The notes beneath the pieces were generated by a model. That model had not been told where the DNA came from. It ran no database searches and saw only the letters and a program-made list of their open reading frames with translations. Position numbers and translations under genes: made by a program. From the NCBI GenBank assembly GCA_964510315.1, contig CAZEAP010000023.1:1-56428 (forward strand): 56,428 nucleotides of DNA. Reading direction: 5' to 3'. The stretch comes from CAZEAP01 sp964510315 (lineage in GTDB: Bacteria > Planctomycetota > Brocadiia > SM23-32). The stretch's first letter is position 1. The number at the start of each line of letters is the position of its first letter. Positions 29,943 through 38,965 of this stretch are shown here, piece after piece.

Positions 29943-31721
29943 GTGCGCAGCAGAAGGCTCTTCTGGCACCTCTACCCCTCCTACCTCCTGATCACCCTGG
30001 CGGTCGTTGCCGCAGTCAGTTGGTATGCCGCCGACGCCCTCCACCGCTTCCACCGCAAGGAGTCCCGCAGGAATCTGGAGGCCAAGGCCGCCCTGGCCCA
30101 GGCCCAGCTCGACCAGATGCTGAAGGCACCGATGCTGAGCCGCGTGGACAGGCTTTGTTCCGACCTGGCGGAGCGCGCGGAGGCCCGCCTGACCGTCATC
30201 CTCCCGGACGGCACCGTGGTGGGCGACTCCGAGAAGGACCCGGAGGAGATGGAGAATCACGCCAACCGTGCGGAAATCCGGCAGGCCCTTCTGGGAGAAA
30301 CCGGCACCGCCGTGCGGCCCAGTCCCACCCTCCAGAAGGAAATGATGTACGTAGCCCTGCCCGTCGAGGCAGATGGCCGGCTGCTCGGCGTCGTTCGGAC
30401 CTCGCTACCGGTAACATCCCTGCGGCAATCCCTCCGTCCATTCTACAAGGGCATCGCGCTGGCCGCCGTCGTCATCGCCGCCGTTGCCGGCGCCGTCTCC
30501 CTGCTGGTCAGCCGGAGGATCAGCGGGCCGCTGGAGGAACTGGAGCGCGGGGCGAAGCGATTCGCACGGGGAGAGCTGGACCATAAGATTTCCCGTGGAC
30601 CGACCGAAGAGGTCGGCGCCGTGGCCGACGCCATGAACCTGATGGCCGCGCGGTTGGGGGACAGAATCCGCACCGTCATCCGGCAGCGCAACGAACTGGA
30701 GGCCGTCCTGGGAAGCATGGCCGAAGGGGTCATGGCCGTGGACCAGGACCAGCGCATCATCAGAATGAATCCCGCCGCCGCCCGCCTGCTGGACTGCGAG
30801 AGGGAGGGCGCTGAAGGACGCCTCATCCAGGAGGTGGTCCGCAACCCCGGGCTGCAGTCTTTCGCCGCACGGGCACTCTCCTCAGAGGAAGGCCTGCAGG
30901 CCGACCTGGTGCTCCCGGCTCGGGAGGGAGAGCGCTGTCTCCAGGCGAGAGCAACTTCCCTGCGCGACGCAGAAGGTGAGCCCTCAGGGATGCTGCTGGT
31001 GCTGAACGACGTCACCCGCCTGCGCCGCCTACAGGGAATGCGGCGGGAGTTCGTCGCCAACGTCTCCCACGAACTCCGCACACCCATCACCGCCATCAAG
31101 GGATTCGCCGAGACCCTTCGGGAGGAATGGAGCAGCGAGGCGCCCGAGGAGCACCGGCGGTTCCTGGAGATCATTTGCCACCAGGCGGACCGCCTGCAGG
31201 AGCTGTTCGATGACCTCCTGACCATCTCCCGCACGGAGCGCCACGAGGAACGCGGCGAGATCGACCTGGAAACCGGGCTGGTCGAGCAGGTGGTCGAGAC
31301 GGCGGTGGAAATGTGCCGCGCCCGCGCCGAGGAAAAAGACATCCACCTTGTCGCCGAATGCGATGAAAATCTGCGGGCGGAGCTGAACCCTCCCCTGCTG
31401 GAACAGGCCGTCTTCAACCTCCTGGACAACGCCGTCCGCTACAGCCCCCCTGAAAGCACCGTCCACGTGGAAGCCGGCCGGCGGGACGAGGAGATCGCCG
31501 TCAGCGTCCGGGACGAAGGCCCCGGTATAGAGCCGGAGCACCTGCCAAGACTGTTCGAGCGCTTCTACCGCGTCGAGAAGGGTCGCGAACGAAGCAGCGG
31601 CGGCACCGGCCTGGGACTGGCCATCGTCAAGCACATCGTGCGGAACCACCACGGACGGGTCGAGGTGGACAGCACGCCCGGCGAAGGCAGCACCTTCACC
31701 ATCATCCTCCCGGCCGCCTGA
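29943..31721 (+). CDS. phoR: PhoR-type sensor histidine kinase
   Basis: The 592 residues run: N-terminal TM1 (LYPSYLLITLAVVAAVSWYA), an extracytoplasmic sensor, TM2 (IALAAVVIAAVAGAVSLLVS), HAMP, a PAS domain (SMAEGVMAVDQDQRIIRMNP), HisKA with His376 (NVSHELRTPITAIKGF) and HATPase (DNAVRYSP; DEGPGIEPEHLPRLFERFYR; GTGLGLAIVKHIV). It fits a PhoR partner for the adjoining PhoB, with PstSCAB-PhoU as its likely input. The GTG start lies 3 nt after the phoB stop. Sensor length is larger than in E. coli PhoR. Confidence 0.92.
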   Translation: MRSRRLFWHLYPSYLLITLAVVAAVSWYAADALHRFHRKESRRNLEAKAALAQAQLDQMLKAPMLSRVDRLCSDLAERAEARLTVILPDGTVVGDSEKDPEEMENHANRAEIRQALLGETGTAVRPSPTLQKEMMYVALPVEADGRLLGVVRTSLPVTSLRQSLRPFYKGIALAAVVIAAVAGAVSLLVSRRISGPLEELERGAKRFARGELDHKISRGPTEEVGAVADAMNLMAARLGDRIRTVIRQRNELEAVLGSMAEGVMAVDQDQRIIRMNPAAARLLDCEREGAEGRLIQEVVRNPGLQSFAARALSSEEGLQADLVLPAREGERCLQARATSLRDAEGEPSGMLLVLNDVTRLRRLQGMRREFVANVSHELRTPITAIKGFAETLREEWSSEAPEEHRRFLEIICHQADRLQELFDDLLTISRTERHEERGEIDLETGLVEQVVETAVEMCRARAEEKDIHLVAECDENLRAELNPPLLEQAVFNLLDNAVRYSPPESTVHVEAGRRDEEIAVSVRDEGPGIEPEHLPRLFERFYRVEKGRERSSGGTGLGLAIVKHIVRNHHGRVEVDSTPGEGSTFTIILPAA

Positions 31722-31741
31722 GGCCCCTCTGCGGCGCATTA

Positions 31742-31860
31742 GCTTCGCTCGCTCAGAAGGACACTTGGGGCGCTGACCCGCACATTGTCATGCTGAGGCG
31801 CCTTACCTTCAGGCGCCGAACGCATCTCGCTGTTCTGCGACGCCGTACTTTCCCGCTCCG
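31742..31860 (-). repeat. Interspersed repeat, copy C (inverted)
   Basis: The reverse complement matches copies A and B near the left edge, including the GGCGCC core, the CAGCATGAC segment and the GTGTCCTTCTGAGCGAGCG tail. It lies in the 445-nt gap between phoR and the porin, just upstream of the porin Pho-box candidate. The rest of the gap before 31960 holds no gene I can support. Confidence 0.8.
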
Positions 31861-31962
31861 CCGGCCGGCGTCCCGTCTGCAGCACGCCGAGGGCCGGCGT
31901 GGCCTTGGGACGACGGGATAGCCTTTAGTCCCCCTCCCTCTTTTTCCAGGGGTTTTCCACCC

Positions 31963-32016
31963 CTCACACGATTCTCAAAGACTCCTTGAAGGGCTCTCGT
32001 TCGGGGGGGTTACCGT
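31963..32016 (+). promoter_or_regulatory. Candidate Pho box and promoter for the porin
   Basis: Four 7-bp half-sites in 11-bp register all start CT: CTCACAC (31963), CTCAAAG (31974), CTTGAAG (31985), CTCGTTC (31996). A weak -10 (TACCGT, 32011-32016) follows with an 8-nt gap, the same gap as at pstS. Confidence 0.5.
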
Positions 32017-32166
32017 ATTGGCAACGAAGCTCCCGGTCGCCTCAAGAAGGGAGAGCCTATGCACGAGGGCTGTGGGAAGAATCGTTCACCGTCGGAGCGG
32101 GCACAGCAAGCCCGTGTTCGGCCCGTGGAACCGCGAAGTACGATCCCCACTGAGGGAGGATGAAGC

Positions 32167-33534
32167 ATGAGCAGGCTTTTGAAGGTAGGGACAGCCATCG
32201 TACTCTGCCTGTCTTTCCTGGCGGGTACGGCGGCGCAGGCACAGTTCACCGAAGAGGAGGTCCTGCGCCGACGGATAGACAAGATGGAGAAGGAACTGCG
32301 AGAGCTGCGCCGCCGGATTCAGCGCCGACCTCGCGCCGCCGTTGACCAGGACCAGCTCTCCGAGATGGTCCGGCAAGAGCTGGAGAAGATCCAGGGCCCC
32401 GACACGTTCCGCGTCTACTGGGACGAGGGCCTGGAGATGGAGACCCTCGATGAGAACTTCAAACTCGAAATCGGTGGGCGCATCATGGCCGACTGGGCCT
32501 GGATGAGCGCCGACGACGAGATCGAAACACTGACCGGCGAGTGGGGAGACGGAATCGAGTTCCGCCGAGCCCGGCTGTTCACCAAGGGCTCCATCTACGA
32601 TTCGGTCGGCTACAAGCTGCAGTTCGACTTCGCCGGCGGCGACGCCGACCTGAAGGACGCCTACCTGTCCTTCAAGAAGTTGCTCCCCTTCGGCACCCTG
32701 AAGGTCGGTCACTTCAAGGAGCCCTTCAGCCTGGAGGAACTGACCAGCAGTAAGTACATCACCTTCATGGAGAGGGCCCTGCCGGTCAACCTGGCCCCGA
32801 GCCGGAACGCCGGCTTCCAGGTCTCCAACCACGCCCTGGATGAGCGCATGACCTGGGCGGGCGGTGTCTTCTGGGAGACCGACGGTTTCGGCGACTCCGA
32901 TATGGAGGAGGGCCAGGCCCTCACCGGGCGTATCACCGCGCTGCCCATCTATCAGGACGAGGGTGCGCGCCTGCTGCACCTCGGCCTGTCCGGCAGCTAC
33001 CGCAGCCCGGACTCCGTCAGCTACAGGGTCCGGCCGGAGATGCACCAGGGCGAGAAGTTCAACCTCGGCAGTCTCCGCGCCACTGATGAGGTGTGGCTGG
33101 TGGGGGCCGAAGCGGCTCTTGTGCAGGGCCCCTTCTCGCTGCAGGGCGAGCTGATCACCAGCAGCGCCGACGGCAGGGGCTCCGCCGACCTGGACCTGAC
33201 GGGGTTCTACGTGTTTGCCGGTTACTTCCTGACCGGCGAGCACCGGCCCTACAAGACCTCGAGCGGCTCGTTCAGCCGGGTGAAGCCGCACAACAACTTC
33301 GACGGCAACGGCAACTGGGGGGCCTGGGAGGTGGCTGCTCGCTACAGCCAGCTCTCATCCGACCCGGACAGCGGCCCGGAGCCGGAGATCAGCGACATCA
33401 CCGCCGGGCTCAACTGGTACCTCAACCCCAACATGCGGGTCATGTGGAACTACGTCCACAGCAACTTCGACAACGACGACGGAGTTGACGACGGAGTGGA
33501 CGCCCTCATGATGCGGTTCCAGGTTGACTTCTGA
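32167..33534 (+). CDS. Phosphate-selective porin, OprP/OprO-like
   Basis: The 455 residues start with a signal peptide (LLKVGTAIVLCLSFLAGTAA, cleavage near residue 25) and a short coiled coil (RRRIDKMEKELRELRRRI). The rest is a beta-barrel with alternating hydrophobic strands, RRARLFTKGSIYDSVGYKLQ and GFYVFAGYFLTGEHRPYK, ending in Phe as outer-membrane proteins do. FKLEIGGRIMADWAWM and FRRARLF resemble OprP/OprO porins, which let phosphate or polyphosphate through. Placement between phoBR and pst, and the Pho-box candidate, support a phosphate role. Specificity is inferred. Confidence 0.85.
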   Translation: MSRLLKVGTAIVLCLSFLAGTAAQAQFTEEEVLRRRIDKMEKELRELRRRIQRRPRAAVDQDQLSEMVRQELEKIQGPDTFRVYWDEGLEMETLDENFKLEIGGRIMADWAWMSADDEIETLTGEWGDGIEFRRARLFTKGSIYDSVGYKLQFDFAGGDADLKDAYLSFKKLLPFGTLKVGHFKEPFSLEELTSSKYITFMERALPVNLAPSRNAGFQVSNHALDERMTWAGGVFWETDGFGDSDMEEGQALTGRITALPIYQDEGARLLHLGLSGSYRSPDSVSYRVRPEMHQGEKFNLGSLRATDEVWLVGAEAALVQGPFSLQGELITSSADGRGSADLDLTGFYVFAGYFLTGEHRPYKTSSGSFSRVKPHNNFDGNGNWGAWEVAARYSQLSSDPDSGPEPEISDITAGLNWYLNPNMRVMWNYVHSNFDNDDGVDDGVDALMMRFQVDF

Positions 33535-33551
33535 GCCGGCCAAAACGCCGT

Positions 33552-33605
33552 CTCGCGGCCCTCTCACATTCCCCTAACGTAAAACTAACAAAAACCCCGG
33601 ATACT
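33552..33605 (+). promoter_or_regulatory. Candidate Pho box and promoter for pst
   Basis: CTCGCGG (33552), CTCACAT (33563), CTAACGT (33574) and CTAACAA (33585) sit in perfect 11-bp register. GATACT (33600-33605) follows after an 8-nt gap as a -10. The second half-site equals that before phoB. Confidence 0.65.
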
Positions 33606-33690
33606 GGCTCGGAACGGGCGGGGGCCTCGCGCGGACCCACTCGCCGAGGGCCCGCCCTGACCGGGCCGACCTCCACGAAGGAGAAAAAAG

Positions 33691-34548
33691 ATGGGATGCA
33701 AATTGAAGCTGTCCGCTCTTTTGCCTCTTGCAGCGACGCTCGCCTGCGTCGGCCTGCTGCTGGCCATCGCGCCCGCCGCGACGGCTCAGCGCCAGAACAC
33801 AACCATCGTCATCGACGGTTCCAGCACCGTGGGACCGGTCGCCAAGGCGTTTGCCCAGTACTACATGGACCGGTATCCGAACGTTACGATCACCGTCAGC
33901 GAGACCGGAAGCGGCAACGGCGCCAAGAGCCTCATCAACGGGGCCTGTGACATCGCCGACATGTCGCGCTTCATAAAGCCGAAGGAGTTCAAAAGCGCCA
34001 TCGACAACGGCATCTATCCGGTCGCCCACGTGGTCGCGATGGACGGTATTGCCGTGGCCGTTCATCCCAGCAATCCGATATCCGAATTGTCCCTGCGGCA
34101 GGTCAAGCAGATCTACACCGGCCGGGTGACCAACTGGCGGGAGTTGGGCGGCCCGAACCGGGAGATCGTGGTGATCAGCCGCGACACCAGCAGCGGAACC
34201 TACGGCGTCTTCAGCGACATCGTGCTCGACGACGAGCCGATCGAGCGCGCCGAGTACGTCCAGAGCAACGGCGCCGCCCGCTCGCGCGTCAGCACCACCC
34301 CGGCCGCCATCGCCTACGTCGGCCTGGGCTTCCTGGAAGGCCTCAAAGCGGTGGCCGTCAACGGCGTCGAGCCCAACCTCCGCACCGTCGGCACCGGCCG
34401 CTATCCGATCGCGCGGCCCCTGTTCATGGTCACCGACGGATACCCGGACATCGGCTCGCACCTGCACCGGTTCATCACCCTTTACCTGTCCCCCAGTGGA
34501 CAGCAAATCGTCAAGGACGTAGGCTACGTGCCCGTCACCCAGTACTGA
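33691..34548 (+). CDS. pstS: Phosphate-binding protein PstS
   Basis: The 285 residues have a signal peptide (LPLAATLACVGLLLAIAPAA, cleavage near 32), then the PstS fold: IDGSSTVGPVAKAFAQYYMD, ETGSGNGAKSLINGACDIAD (phosphate loop) and SRDTSSGTYGVF. It binds periplasmic phosphate and delivers it to PstC/PstA. It is the first gene of the pst operon, with the strongest Pho-box candidate upstream and a hairpin after it. Close to the usual PstS length. Confidence 0.95.
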   Translation: MGCKLKLSALLPLAATLACVGLLLAIAPAATAQRQNTTIVIDGSSTVGPVAKAFAQYYMDRYPNVTITVSETGSGNGAKSLINGACDIADMSRFIKPKEFKSAIDNGIYPVAHVVAMDGIAVAVHPSNPISELSLRQVKQIYTGRVTNWRELGGPNREIVVISRDTSSGTYGVFSDIVLDDEPIERAEYVQSNGAARSRVSTTPAAIAYVGLGFLEGLKAVAVNGVEPNLRTVGTGRYPIARPLFMVTDGYPDIGSHLHRFITLYLSPSGQQIVKDVGYVPVTQY

Positions 34549-34577
34549 GGCAGATGGATTGACTGAGCACACGGGGA

Positions 34578-34610
34578 GACCGCCCGTCGATGCACCATCG
34601 GCGGGCGGTC
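34578..34610 (+). terminator. Intercistronic hairpin between pstS and pstC
   Basis: A 15-bp stem (GACCGCCCGTCGATG with its partner 34596-34610, one G-U wobble) has a 3-nt loop and is followed by TTTCCCTACTTT. It is likely a leaky attenuator or a 3' stabiliser that raises PstS over the rest of the operon, as is common for binding-protein genes. Confidence 0.7.
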
Positions 34611-34647
34611 TTTCCCTACTTTAGGGCTGGAGGCGGCGGCTCAGCAG

Positions 34648-35778
34648 ATGGCCGAGATACGCAAAGAGCAACTGCTCGTGAGCCGCAAGGCCGAACGCCG
34701 CCAGAAGATACTCTCCTTCCTCGGCCGGGGGTTCCTGTTCCTGCTCACCTGCGCCTCAGCCGCCTCCATCCTGTTCGTGCTGTTCTCCATCTTCCGGGAG
34801 GCCCTTCCCTTCTTCCGAGAAGTGGGGCCGTGGGCGTTGTTCGAGAACTTCGAGTGGCGGCCGACCAAGGCGGACCCCTCTTACGGCGCCCTGGGGATAT
34901 TCGTCGGCAGCGGCCTGGTGGTCCTCGGCTCCACCGCTATTGCCGTGCCGATGGGCGTGCTCGCGGCCGTCTGTCTCAGCGACGTCGTGCCGTTCGGCGT
35001 CCGGCAGGTGCTCAAGCCCGTCATTGAGCTGCTGGCCGCCATCCCGTCGGTCGCCTACGGCTTCTTCGCGCTGGTTCTGTTCGCTCCCCTTCTGCAGGAG
35101 CGGGGAGGCTTCCTGCTGGCCACGGCCCTGTGGGTGGTGGCAGGTCCGTTGTCGCTCGTCGCGATCTTCGCCCTCAGCGACGTGGCCACCGGCTTCCTGC
35201 CGGACAAGTCACGCAAGGCGGCCCGTCCCCTGGCGGGTCTTCTTCTGGCGGCCCTGGCCTTCTGGGGCCTCAGCGCGCTGGGCGGCCGCATAAGCCGGCT
35301 GGAGATCACCAGCGGCACCAACGCCATGAACGCTTCCATCATCCTGGCCCTCATGGCCCTGCCCACGGTGGTCAGCGTCTGCGAGGACGCCCTGGCCGCC
35401 GTCGGCCGGGAGCTGCGGCAGGGCAGCTACGCCCTCGGCGCAACGCGGGCCGAGACCATGATCCACGTGGTCATGCCGGCCGCCAGGGGCGGCATACTGG
35501 CCGCCGTGCTGCTGGGCATCATGCGGGCGGTCGGGGAGACGATGGTCGTGCTGATGGCCGCGGGCAACGCCATAGAGATCCCCTCCCCCTGGTGGAACCT
35601 GCTGGAACCGGTGCGTACCCTGACGGCGACGATCGCGCTGGAGATGGGGGACACGGTCCACGGGGGCGAGCACTATCACGCCCTGTTCGCCCTGGCTTTC
35701 TGTCTGCTGCTGTTCTCCTTCGCGCTGAACCTGCTCAGCGAGTGGGCGGCCAGGTCCACGCGGTTGAGGGGAGGTTGA
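34648..35778 (+). CDS. pstC: Phosphate ABC permease PstC
   Basis: The 376 residues form a six-TM permease with the EAA loop (LGATRAETMIHVVMPAARGG) and the MRAVGETMVVLMAAG segment typical of PstC. The N-terminal cytoplasmic tail (EIRKEQLLVSRKAERRQKI) is longer than usual. The TM3-TM4 region carries extra residues (DVATGFLPDKSRKAARPLAG) with a further hydrophobic stretch, which explains the length above about 320. It forms the channel with PstA. The stop lies 5 nt before pstA. Confidence 0.93.
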   Translation: MAEIRKEQLLVSRKAERRQKILSFLGRGFLFLLTCASAASILFVLFSIFREALPFFREVGPWALFENFEWRPTKADPSYGALGIFVGSGLVVLGSTAIAVPMGVLAAVCLSDVVPFGVRQVLKPVIELLAAIPSVAYGFFALVLFAPLLQERGGFLLATALWVVAGPLSLVAIFALSDVATGFLPDKSRKAARPLAGLLLAALAFWGLSALGGRISRLEITSGTNAMNASIILALMALPTVVSVCEDALAAVGRELRQGSYALGATRAETMIHVVMPAARGGILAAVLLGIMRAVGETMVVLMAAGNAIEIPSPWWNLLEPVRTLTATIALEMGDTVHGGEHYHALFALAFCLLLFSFALNLLSEWAARSTRLRGG

Positions 35779-35783
35779 GCCCG

Positions 35784-37277
35784 ATGCGACTCGGAACGCG
35801 CAAGGTGCTGGACCGCTCCTTCTCGGGCCTCGGACTTTTCTCGCTGTTCCTGATGTGCGCGGCCCTCGTGGTGATCCTGGGCCCCATCTTCGCCAGGGGA
35901 ACCGGCGCCTTCATATTCAAAGAAACCGTCGAGCGGCGGAGGGTGATGAACGCCAAGTTCGGCCGCGGCGACCCCGAGCGGCTCGAGCAGGAACTGGCCG
36001 CGGCGCAGGAAGCCCGCAAGCCCGTCTTCCGGATGCTCAGAGAGCGGGACGAGGAACTGTGGGACCGGCTCGTCCGCATGGCCCGCCGCCGGGAAGCCCC
36101 CGCCGGCCTTCTCGAGGACTTCCAGGAGCGGAAAGGCGACGTCCGGGACGCCATCATGGACTTCGACGACTGGGCCTGGCGGGCCGGCATCGAGGATGAC
36201 GAACTGTTGGACGAGCTGGGGGCGCTCCGCGAGGGGGTCAAGCAGACCGCTCAGCTCAAAGAGACCGTTCGGCGGCTTCTCGGCCCGCTGCCCACCGACG
36301 AAGACAGGCCCGAGATGCTGCGGAAACGCTACGGCGCAGCCCGCTGGTACCGGGTCGAGCACCACCTGAACAGCCTGCTCTACGAAACGGTCTACGAGTA
36401 TCCCGATCCCGACTCGATGGGCGTGCCGGTGCAGAAGCCCCGCGTCGACCAGTTCCGGGGCACCGCCGTCGAGCCGCTTTTTGAATACACCCGGACGCAC
36501 ATCGAGCAGATGCTGCGGCCCCGCTGGACCTTTTACTGGCGGTTCCTGTTCGACGCCTCTTTCGACGCGCACATCTTCGGTGGTATCTGGCCGTCTCTGC
36601 TGGGCACGCTTTACCTGACCTTCGGCACCATGCTGCTCGCCACCCCGCTGGGCGTCATCTCGGCGGTATACCTCACGGAGTACGCCGGGCAGGGCGTGCT
36701 GGTCAGCCTGCTGCGCACCTGCATCAGCACGCTGGCCGGCGTGCCCAGCGTGGCTTTCGGGCTTTTCGGGCTGGCCTTCTTCATCAACACCCTTCACCTT
36801 ACGGACTCGATCAGCGTGCTGGTCGGCTGCATGACCCTTGCGCTGCTGGTGCTGCCGACGGTGATCCGCGCGTCCGAGGAAGCCATCCGTGCCGTTCCCC
36901 ACACCTACAAGCAGGCCTCCCTCAGCCTGGGGGCCACCCGCTGGCGCACCATCGTGCGGGTCATCCTGCCGGCGGGGTTGCCGGGGATCATCACCAGCAT
37001 TATCATCAGCATGGGGCGGGCCGCGGGCGAGACGGCACCCATCCTTTTCACCGCCGCGGTGGCGATGGGACCGGCGCTGAAGCCCTGGGAAGCCCTCTCC
37101 AGACCCACCATGGCACTGCCCTACAGCATCTACGCGCTGGTCACCGAGCACCGCGCCGTCGAGGAGATACGCCACGTTCAGTACGGCATGGTCACCACCC
37201 TGATCCTGCTGGTGCTGCTGCTGAACCTGGCGGCCATCGTCCTGCGGGCGCGCGTTTCACGGAAGCTGAGAGGCTGA
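35784..37277 (+). CDS. pstA: Phosphate ABC permease PstA with large insertion
   Basis: The 497 residues are far longer than usual (about 280-300). TM1 is at about 13-36. A charged, helical segment at about 46-250 (DPERLEQELAAAQEARKPVF; DDELLDELGALREGVKQTAQ) then separates it from the standard PstA core: GGIWPSLLGTLYLTFGTMLL, GVPSVAFGLFGLAFFI, the EAA loop SLGATRWRTIVRVILPAGLP and MGRAAGETAPILFTA. By topology the insert is extracytoplasmic. The upstream open frame overlapping pstC is not part of the gene; ATG 35784 fits TM1 and GAGGTTGAG upstream. Confidence 0.92.
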   Translation: MRLGTRKVLDRSFSGLGLFSLFLMCAALVVILGPIFARGTGAFIFKETVERRRVMNAKFGRGDPERLEQELAAAQEARKPVFRMLRERDEELWDRLVRMARRREAPAGLLEDFQERKGDVRDAIMDFDDWAWRAGIEDDELLDELGALREGVKQTAQLKETVRRLLGPLPTDEDRPEMLRKRYGAARWYRVEHHLNSLLYETVYEYPDPDSMGVPVQKPRVDQFRGTAVEPLFEYTRTHIEQMLRPRWTFYWRFLFDASFDAHIFGGIWPSLLGTLYLTFGTMLLATPLGVISAVYLTEYAGQGVLVSLLRTCISTLAGVPSVAFGLFGLAFFINTLHLTDSISVLVGCMTLALLVLPTVIRASEEAIRAVPHTYKQASLSLGATRWRTIVRVILPAGLPGIITSIIISMGRAAGETAPILFTAAVAMGPALKPWEALSRPTMALPYSIYALVTEHRAVEEIRHVQYGMVTTLILLVLLLNLAAIVLRARVSRKLRG

Positions 37278-37290
37278 GGAGTTCCCCACA

Positions 37291-38115
37291 ATGGCCATGA
37301 TCCAAATAGGCGGAGAGGCCGAAACCGCCGCCATGCACCGGGAGGGCGGCCTGGAGGAAACCGAACCCCTCGTCACGGCGGAGGAGTTCTCGGTCTTCTA
37401 CGACGACAATGAGGCCGTCGAGAACGTCTCCCTGCACATACCGGCGGGGCGGGTAACCGCCATCATCGGTCCCAGCGGCTGCGGGAAGAGCACCTTCCTG
37501 CGCGCGATCAACCGGATGAACGACCTGATCCCCGGCTGCCGCGCGGAGGGACGCCTCCTGCTGGCGGGCCAGAACCTCTACGAGCGGGGCGTGGACGTCG
37601 TGGCGCTCAGGAAAGTGGTGGGCATGGTGTTCCAGAAACCCAACCCCTTCCCGAAGTCCATCTTCGACAACATCGCCTACGGCCCCCGGCTCCACGGGAC
37701 CCGCCGGAAGAACGAGCTGTGGGAGATCGTGGAGAACAGCCTGGTCGGGGCGGGCCTCTGGGACGAGGTGAAGGACCGGCTGAAGGACAACGCCCTCGAG
37801 CTGTCCGGCGGACAGCAGCAGCGGCTCTGTATCGCGCGCGCGCTGGCCGTCGAGCCGGAGGTGCTCCTGATGGACGAGCCGTGTTCGGCCCTCGACCCCA
37901 GCGCCACCGACCGCATCGAAGACCTCATCGCCGAACTCCGGGGAGACTACACCATCGTCATCGTCACCCACAACATGCAGCAGGCCGCCCGCGTCTCCGA
38001 CAAGACGGCCTTCCTCTACGAGGGCAGGCTCATCGAGGCCGGCCCCACCCGGGACATTTTCACAAATCCCGAACGGCAGCGCACCGAAGACTACATCACC
38101 GGTCGTTTCGGATGA
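37291..38115 (+). CDS. pstB: Phosphate ABC ATPase PstB
   Basis: The 274 residues carry Walker A GPSGCGKST, Q-loop GMVFQKPNPFPKSIFDNIAY (a PstB hallmark), signature LSGGQQQRLCIARALA, Walker B VLLMDEPCSALDP and the switch His (VTHNMQQAARVSD). It hydrolyses ATP to drive phosphate import through PstC/PstA. About 30 residues of extra N-terminus (GGEAETAAMHREGGLEETEP) precede the core. It lies 13 nt after pstA and 8 nt before phoU. Confidence 0.97.
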   Translation: MAMIQIGGEAETAAMHREGGLEETEPLVTAEEFSVFYDDNEAVENVSLHIPAGRVTAIIGPSGCGKSTFLRAINRMNDLIPGCRAEGRLLLAGQNLYERGVDVVALRKVVGMVFQKPNPFPKSIFDNIAYGPRLHGTRRKNELWEIVENSLVGAGLWDEVKDRLKDNALELSGGQQQRLCIARALAVEPEVLLMDEPCSALDPSATDRIEDLIAELRGDYTIVIVTHNMQQAARVSDKTAFLYEGRLIEAGPTRDIFTNPERQRTEDYITGRFG

Positions 38116-38123
38116 GGTAAACC

Positions 38124-38819
38124 ATGCCGAAGCATCTGCACAAAGAACTGGACAAACTCAAACAGCGCATACTGGCCCTGGGCGCCGTCGTCGAGGACAG
38201 CATGCGGAAGGCCGTTCAGTCGCTGGAGGACAGGAACGCCGGTCCCGCCGAGGAGGTCATCGACACCGACTTCGAGGTGGACCGCGCGGAGGTTCAGACC
38301 GAAGAAGAATGCCTCAAGATACTCGCCCTCCACCAGCCGGTGGCCATCGACCTGCGCTTCATCGTGGCCGTCTTGAAGATCAACAACGACCTGGAGCGTA
38401 TCGGCGACCTGGCGGTCAACATCGCCGAGCGCGCCCTCTACCTGGCCGAAAACGACGGCACCGTCATCCCCTTCGACTTCGAAGGCATGGCCCGGAAGGC
38501 GCAACAGATGCTCAAAGACAGCCTGGATGCGCTGGTGAACATGGACGCCGATCTCGCCCGCCGGGTCGGCGCCGCCGACGACGAGGTGGATGCCTTGAAC
38601 CGAGAGATGTACATCCAGGTCCGGAGAAGCATCCGCGAGAGCCCGGAGCACCTGGAGAGTCTGATCCATCTCCTTTCGGCTTCCCGACACGTGGAACGGA
38701 TTGCCGACCACGCCACCAACATCGCCGAAGACGTCATCTACATGGTCGAGGGGGACATCGTTCGGCACCACGCCGAAGACTACCGCGGGTCCGGGACCGA
38801 CTCCTCCCCCCCGACCTGA
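38124..38819 (+). CDS. phoU: Phosphate-system regulator PhoU
   Basis: The 231 residues form two three-helix PhoU repeats. Each has the family acidic E/D-x-x-x-D metal-cluster pattern (EVIDTDFEVDRAEVQTEEEC in the first; DDEVDALNREMYIQVRRSIR in the second). ALHQPVAIDLRFIVAVLKIN and NDLERIGDLAVNIAERALY are diagnostic. It relays Pst status to PhoR and dampens signalling. Last gene of the pst operon. No U-tract terminator follows, only a GTGGC/GCCAC stem at about 38835. Confidence 0.95.
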   Translation: MPKHLHKELDKLKQRILALGAVVEDSMRKAVQSLEDRNAGPAEEVIDTDFEVDRAEVQTEEECLKILALHQPVAIDLRFIVAVLKINNDLERIGDLAVNIAERALYLAENDGTVIPFDFEGMARKAQQMLKDSLDALVNMDADLARRVGAADDEVDALNREMYIQVRRSIRESPEHLESLIHLLSASRHVERIADHATNIAEDVIYMVEGDIVRHHAEDYRGSGTDSSPPT

Positions 38820-38965
38820 GCGGGGCGATGCGACTGTGGCGCGACCCCGCCACGGCCATCCTCGTTCCAGAGAAACCGGGCAGCCGAGGTGGCGCCGTGC
38901 GCCGGCCGGGGCTATAATCCGCACCTCGTGTCGCGTCTCCGGAAGAAACTGCGCGGGAGACCCCG

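Noticed and set aside
35130..35783. In-frame extension of pstA upstream into pstC
   Set aside because: It overlaps pstC in another frame; TM1 of PstA starts after ATG 35784.
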